Shown here: piece by piece, positions 30,326 through 33,987 of the stretch
Layout of the letters: each line of letters opens with the position of its first letter
Position numbering within the stretch: position 1 is the stretch's first letter
Source: Pseudomonadota bacterium
Lineage (GTDB): Bacteria > Pseudomonadota > Alphaproteobacteria > Rhizobiales > Devosiaceae
Reading direction: 5' to 3'
NCBI GenBank assembly: GCA_023433775.1
Contig: JAEYTY010000030.1
Location: 1-33,987, forward strand
DNA length: 33,987 bases
Translations under genes and position numbers: made by a program
The notes under the pieces: generated by a model
Told to the model about the DNA's origin: nothing
Database searches by the model: none
Seen by the model: the letters and a program-made list of their open reading frames with translations, nothing else

Positions 30326-31275
30326 TGGCCAAGCGTTCGCCCGCCCTCGATCCCTATCGCCATTTCACCAAGGCCGAGTGGAGCAAGCTGCGCGACGGCC
30401 AGCCAATGACGCTCAACGAGGACGACATCCAGCGCCTGCGCGCCCTCACCGATCCGATCTCGCTCACCGAGGCCGAGGAAATCTACCTGCCGCTGTCGCG
30501 CCTGCTTTCCTATTACGTGGAGGCGATCCAGGGGCTGAACCGGGTTTCGACCCGCTTCCTCAATGCGCCCAATGACAAGGTGCCCTTCATCATCGGCGTC
30601 GCCGGTTCGGTCGCGGTGGGCAAGTCCACCACCTCGCGCATCCTCCAGGCGCTGCTGTCGCGCTGGCCATCGAGCCCCAAGGTTGATCTGGTGACGACCG
30701 ACGGTTTCCTTCATCCCAACCGGGTGCTGGAAGAGCGCGGGCTGATGCAGCGCAAGGGTTTTCCGGAAAGCTATGACCGGCAGCGCTTCGTCAATTTTCT
30801 CGCCGATATTAAATCGGGCAAGGGCAAGGTGGCCGTGCCGGTCTATTCGCACCTCGTCTATGACGTGGTGCCGGGTGAAGAGGTCATCATCGACCACCCC
30901 GATATCCTGATCGTCGAGGGGCTCAATATCCTGCAGCCCGGCGACCTGCCCCAGGATGGCGCGCCGATCCTCTTCGCTTCGGACTTCATCGACTTTTCGA
31001 TCTATATCGACGCAGATGTCGAGGACCTGCGCGACTGGTATGTGACGCGCTTCTTCCGCCTGCGCGAAACGGCCTTCCGCGATCCCAATTCCTTCTTCCG
31101 CAAATTTTCCGAAATGAGCGAAGAGGAAGCGGGCGAATTCGGGCGCATGATCTGGCAGACGATCAACCTGCCGAACCTGCTCGAAAACGTGCTGCCGACG
31201 CGCGGCCGGGCTGACCTCGTGCTCAAGAAGGGCAAGGATCACCGCGTCGAGGAAGTGAAGCTCAGGCGGCTTTAG
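30325..31275 (+). CDS. coaA: Pantothenate kinase, type I
   Basis: 316 aa. P-loop kinase that commits pantothenate to coenzyme A, normally feedback-inhibited by CoA. SPALDPYRHFTKAEW at the N-terminus, Walker A GVAGSVAVGKSTTSR near 93-107, TTDGFLHPN, KGFPESYD, PVYSHLVYDVV and EGLNILQ. Coupled to hisE by a one-base overlap. coaE lies in the same window (19296), so the first and last enzymes of CoA synthesis are both here. Confidence 0.96.
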   Translation: MAKRSPALDPYRHFTKAEWSKLRDGQPMTLNEDDIQRLRALTDPISLTEAEEIYLPLSRLLSYYVEAIQGLNRVSTRFLNAPNDKVPFIIGVAGSVAVGKSTTSRILQALLSRWPSSPKVDLVTTDGFLHPNRVLEERGLMQRKGFPESYDRQRFVNFLADIKSGKGKVAVPVYSHLVYDVVPGEEVIIDHPDILIVEGLNILQPGDLPQDGAPILFASDFIDFSIYIDADVEDLRDWYVTRFFRLRETAFRDPNSFFRKFSEMSEEEAGEFGRMIWQTINLPNLLENVLPTRGRADLVLKKGKDHRVEEVKLRRL

Positions 31276-31285
31276 CGCGTCTTTG

Positions 31286-31678
31286 CTACTGGCTCTTCGC
31301 GATCACGCAAAACCCGTTTCCGAAGGGATCGGCACAAAAGGCCACCGGGCGGGGTCCCATGTCGAGCAGAAATTGCTCGATCTGCCCGCCGGCCTCTTTG
31401 ATCTTTTCGACCATGGGCATCAGGCGCTCGACATGGAAGTCGAGATGGACCGGGGTCCAGTGTCGCGCATAGCGGCGGGTCTCGCCTTTTGCGGGTGAGC
31501 TTTCGGTGCCCTCGGCCTTGCCATGGATACACATGGTGACATTGTTCGCATTGAGTATGGCCATGGTGGCAAAGGGCCGCGCAATCTCCTCAAATCCGAA
31601 CACGCCCTGATAGAAGGCCAAGCCTGCATCGAGCGATGGCGCATCGATGCTGACATTGACGGTGATGTCCTGCGTCAT
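31286..31678 (-). CDS. VOC-family (glyoxalase/bleomycin-resistance fold) protein 1
   Basis: 130 aa from ATG 31678 (GGGGA six bases upstream). VOC repeats are visible: ITVNVSIDAPSLDAGLAFYQGVFGFEE at the N-terminus, and HLDFHVERLMPMVEKIKEAGG then FCADPFGNGFCVIAKS in the second half. Possible metal ligands include His and Glu, but no specific enzyme can be assigned. It converges on coaA with a 10-bp gap and follows a second VOC gene. Confidence 0.85.
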   Translation of the reverse strand: MTQDITVNVSIDAPSLDAGLAFYQGVFGFEEIARPFATMAILNANNVTMCIHGKAEGTESSPAKGETRRYARHWTPVHLDFHVERLMPMVEKIKEAGGQIEQFLLDMGPRPVAFCADPFGNGFCVIAKSQ

Positions 31679-31745
31679 TCTGTTCCCCATTGGTGGTTCT
31701 ACAGCACTACGACGAACGGCTTTGGGCGATTTCGACAGGGCGCGC

Positions 31746-32096
31746 TTAATAGGTTCCCTGCTGGGGCTGGCTGAGGATGATGAGATTGCCATCCGGGTCG
31801 CGCAGCTTGGCGGTCTTGAAGAAATCGCCAAAGGCCTTGGCCACCGGCTTGATGCCAAAGGTTTCGAGCCGCACCAGTTCATCGGCAATGTCATCGACGA
31901 TCAGGGTGACTATGCCCGCGCCGGCGCGGTCGGCATCGCTCATGACGCGGACCCAGCCGCCACCGGGCAATTTCCATTCGGCGACATCGGCCATGGGGCG
32001 GGCATCGGCGGGACGCCCGAACAGATATTCGTACCAGACAAGAGAATCGGCCAGTTCCTCGACGGCGAGGCCGGCCAGCACATTGGAAATGGTCAT
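31746..32096 (-). CDS. VOC-family protein 2
   Basis: 116 aa. ISNVLAGLAVEELADSLVWYEYLFGRPAD at the N-terminus and IVDDIADELVRLETFGI, then KLRDPDGNLIILSQP at the end, give the two VOC modules. The sequence is unlike VOC protein 1 beyond the fold. It is 67 bp upstream of VOC protein 1 in the same direction and divergent from dapB. Function unknown. Confidence 0.88.
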   Translation of the reverse strand: MTISNVLAGLAVEELADSLVWYEYLFGRPADARPMADVAEWKLPGGGWVRVMSDADRAGAGIVTLIVDDIADELVRLETFGIKPVAKAFGDFFKTAKLRDPDGNLIILSQPQQGTY

Positions 32097-32216
32097 CCTT
32101 GCGTCCGCTTGCAGTGATTTGGATAGAGTCTAGCACGATGTGCCCGCGCCGCCAGCACAGTTGGCGTCAGGGCCCGGCGCTGCTATAGGCGGGGACGAAT
32201 TGAGGGAGTGCGTGTG

Positions 32217-33029
32217 ATGACCCAATTGCGGACCATTGTGGCTGGTGCCGGCGGGCGCATGGGCGCGGCCAATATCCGCGCCGTGGCCGCCGAGGCCGGG
32301 TTGGTGCTGGTCGGTGCAGTGGATCGCGCTGGCGCTTCGGCCATCGGCAAGGATGCGGGGAGCCTTGCGGGCATCGAGGCGCTGGGCGTTCATGTCAGCG
32401 ACGATCTTGATGCGCTGCTCGATGGCGCTGATGTCATCATTGATTTCACCGCGCCTGCGGCCAGCGTTGCCCTGGCCCGGCGCGCGGCGGCAAAGGGTCT
32501 CGTCCACATTATCGGCACGACCGGTTGTTCCGAGGCGGATGACGCCGCCATTGGCGAGGCGGCAGCCAGTGGCGCGCGCGTGGTCAAGTCGGGTAATTTC
32601 TCCATGGGCGTGGTGCTGCTGGCCAGCCTCGTCAGGAAGGCCGCGGCGGCCCTGCCCGGCTATGACATCGAGGTGCTCGAAATGCATCATAATCGCAAGG
32701 TCGATGCGCCATCGGGCACGGCGCTGCTGCTCGGCAATGCCGCCGCCGCGGGCCGGGAAATTTCATTGAAGGACAAGGCGGTCTATGCCCGCGAAGGCCA
32801 TACCGGCGCGCGCGAGGCGGGGACGATTGGTTTTGCCACGCTGCGCGGCGGCACGGTGGTCGGTGACCACACAGTGATGCTGGCCGGACCATCGGAGCGG
32901 ATTGAACTGACCCACCGCGCCGAAGACCGCGCGATCTTTGCTAATGGTGCCGTGCGCGCCGCAATCTGGGCCGCCGGACAGCCGGCCGGTCTTTACTCCA
33001 TGGCCGATGTGCTCGGCCTCAACGACTGA
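32217..33029 (+). CDS. dapB: 4-hydroxy-tetrahydrodipicolinate reductase
   Basis: 270 aa from ATG 32217 (GAGGGA nine bases upstream; GTG at 32208 possible). NAD(P)H reductase of the lysine/diaminopimelate pathway. GAGGRMG (10-16) binds the cofactor, DFTAPAAS and GTTGC follow, catalytic EMHHNRKVDAPSGTA carries His and Lys, and GDHTVMLAG lies near the end. It precedes gpmA by 16 bp. Confidence 0.96.
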   Translation: MTQLRTIVAGAGGRMGAANIRAVAAEAGLVLVGAVDRAGASAIGKDAGSLAGIEALGVHVSDDLDALLDGADVIIDFTAPAASVALARRAAAKGLVHIIGTTGCSEADDAAIGEAAASGARVVKSGNFSMGVVLLASLVRKAAAALPGYDIEVLEMHHNRKVDAPSGTALLLGNAAAAGREISLKDKAVYAREGHTGAREAGTIGFATLRGGTVVGDHTVMLAGPSERIELTHRAEDRAIFANGAVRAAIWAAGQPAGLYSMADVLGLND

Positions 33030-33045
33030 ACTTAGGACAGACAAG

Positions 33046-33660
33046 ATGACCGGCACGCTGATTCTCGTTCGCCATGGCCAGAGCGAATGGAACCTCCAGA
33101 ACCTCTTTACCGGCTGGCGCAACCCGAACCTGACCGAGCAGGGTCAGGGCGAAGCGCGCGCGACCGGCAAGGCGCTCAAGGCCAGGGGCATCGTGCCTGA
33201 CCTCTATTACACCTCGGCGCTGCGCCGGGCCCAGCACACGCTGGACCTGATGCTCGAAGAGATGGGCATTCTCAATGTCACCATCACCCGCAATGTCGCG
33301 CTCAATGAACGCGACTATGGCGATCTCTCCGGCCTCAACAAGGATGACGCCCGCGCCAAATGGGGCGAGGAGCAGGTGCTGATCTGGCGCCGCTCGTTCG
33401 ACGTGCCGCCTCCCGGCGGCGAGTCGCTGAAGGACACCGCGGCACGCACCCTGCCCTATTACGAGGCGGAAATCCTGCCCCGGCTCAAGGCTGGCAAGAC
33501 CGTGCTGGTCGCGGCCCACGGCAATTCGCTGCGCGCCATGGTCATGGCGATTGAAGGCCTGACCCCGGACGAAATCCTCAAGCGCGAAATCGCCACGGGC
33601 GAGCCGACGGTTTACAAGATCGGTGCCGACGGGAAGCTGGAAGAGCGCGTGACGCTCTGA
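33046..33660 (+). CDS. gpmA: 2,3-bisphosphoglycerate-dependent phosphoglycerate mutase
   Basis: 204 aa from ATG 33046 (AGGA eight bases upstream). Histidine-phosphatase fold: LILVRHGQSEWN with phospho-His10, LFTGWRNPNLTEQG, TSALRRAQHT, ALNERDYGDLSG with Glu, and VAAHGNSLRAM with the second His. It interconverts 3- and 2-phosphoglycerate. The protein is shorter than the 250-aa E. coli type, as in the alphaproteobacterial form. A parS-like site and a strong terminator follow. Confidence 0.94.
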   Translation: MTGTLILVRHGQSEWNLQNLFTGWRNPNLTEQGQGEARATGKALKARGIVPDLYYTSALRRAQHTLDLMLEEMGILNVTITRNVALNERDYGDLSGLNKDDARAKWGEEQVLIWRRSFDVPPPGGESLKDTAARTLPYYEAEILPRLKAGKTVLVAAHGNSLRAMVMAIEGLTPDEILKREIATGEPTVYKIGADGKLEERVTL

Positions 33661-33668
33661 GCTTAAAA

Positions 33669-33684
33669 GGATTCACGTGGAACA
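33669..33684 (-). promoter_or_regulatory. parS-like site after gpmA
   Basis: GGATTCACGTGGAACA; on the minus strand TGTTCCACGTGAATCC, 15 of 16 identical to the site at 13143. It abuts the gpmA terminator, about 16 kb to the right of the putative origin. Confidence 0.65.
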
Positions 33685-33709
33685 AGGGCGCCTTTCGGGG
33701 CGCCCTTTT
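33684..33709. terminator. Terminator after gpmA
   Basis: AAGGGCGCC (33684-33692), 6-nt loop, GGCGCCCTT (33699-33707) with T4 then CGTTTC. It serves gpmA and, with weaker tract, the convergent methyltransferase gene. Confidence 0.85.
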
Positions 33710-33713
33710 CGTT

Positions 33714-33987
33714 TCAATGCGCCGCTGAAATGACCCCGGCTTCCCAGCCGAGGATCGCGCGCTTGCGCGGCACGCCCCAGTGATAGCCGGTGAGCGCGCC
33801 GGATGTGCCGACGACGCGGTGACAGGGCACGACGAAGCTGATCGGGTTTTTGCCCACGGCAGTGCCTACGGCGCGCGAGGCCGTGGGGCGGCCAATGCTC
33901 TCTGCTACGCGGGCATAGGTGGTCGCCTGGCCGCAGGGGATTTTGAGCAGGGTCTCCCAGACGCTGACTTCAAAATCGGTGCCGATC
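33714..33987 (-). CDS. Methylated-DNA--protein-cysteine methyltransferase (partial, 5' end outside window)
   Basis: Only the C-terminal 90 residues are present, too incomplete for the usual ORF limits. They contain FEVSVWETLLKIPCGQATTY, the helix-turn-helix Arg finger region ASRAVGTAVGKNP, the acceptor motif VPCHRVVG with the suicide cysteine, and GYHWGVPRKRAILGWE. It removes alkyl groups from O6-methylguanine. Whether it is a stand-alone Ogt or an Ada with an AraC-type domain depends on sequence beyond 33987. Confidence 0.92.
   Translation of the reverse strand, partial: IGTDFEVSVWETLLKIPCGQATTYARVAESIGRPTASRAVGTAVGKNPISFVVPCHRVVGTSGALTGYHWGVPRKRAILGWEAGVISAAH

Noticed and set aside
30205..31242. 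345-aa minus-strand ORF
   Set aside because: Antisense to coaA, which has complete kinase motifs.

Overview
The window is a dense, GC-rich alphaproteobacterial chromosome segment. Gene order (leuS-lptE-holA / parB-parA-rsmG-mnmG-mnmE-rho-hemJ-hemE // maf-aroE-coaE-dnaQ / secB / hslU-GNAT-hslV / hisB-hisH-hisA-hisF-hisE-coaA) and the repeat types point to the Hyphomicrobiales (Rhizobiales). A Devosia-like genus is my best guess from protein wording and gene order. No phage, IS, CRISPR, rRNA or tRNA gene was seen, and essentially every gene is core housekeeping.

Left part (1-8.8 kb): xth, a solitary rplS with an Ala/Glu-rich tail, a one-domain cyclic-nucleotide-binding protein, an orphan OmpR-type response regulator and the PLP-binding YggS protein lie on the minus strand. 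leuS-lptE-holA form a tightly overlapping plus-strand operon. Centre (8.8-17.4 kb): a long minus-strand run hemE-hemJ-rho-mnmE-mnmG-rsmG-parA-parB, sprinkled with parS or parS-like sites. The 431-bp divergent gap between hemE and maf (17428-17858) has the position and the signals of the replication origin: two perfect CtrA boxes (TTAA-N7-TTAA), four GANTC methylation sites in 25 bp, and degenerate DnaA boxes. Genes on both sides run mostly away from it.

Right part (17.9-34 kb): maf-aroE-coaE-dnaQ (plus, overlapping); secB and fxsA (minus); a Tim44-domain protein, an Smr protein and an XRE regulator (plus); hslV-GNAT-hslU (minus, overlapping); the histidine genes with a small membrane protein translationally coupled between hisA and hisF; coaA; two VOC-fold proteins; dapB; gpmA; and the C-terminal part of an O6-methylguanine-DNA methyltransferase that runs off the end.

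The most unusual non-coding content is as follows. (i) Two 60-nt elements, in the hslV-hisB gap and directly after hisF, each fold into two hairpins with identical spacing and compensatory base changes. (ii) A 56-bp nested dyad lies upstream of hslV. (iii) A rhizobial-type palindromic repeat has 7-bp direct repeats at its ends and abuts the response-regulator stop; a related partial copy spans the parA start. (iv) A GC-rich hairpin repeat family lies around xth and upstream of hisB. Starts were chosen by ribosome-binding sites, overlaps and family N-termini. All functional statements are from reading translated sequence, not from searches.
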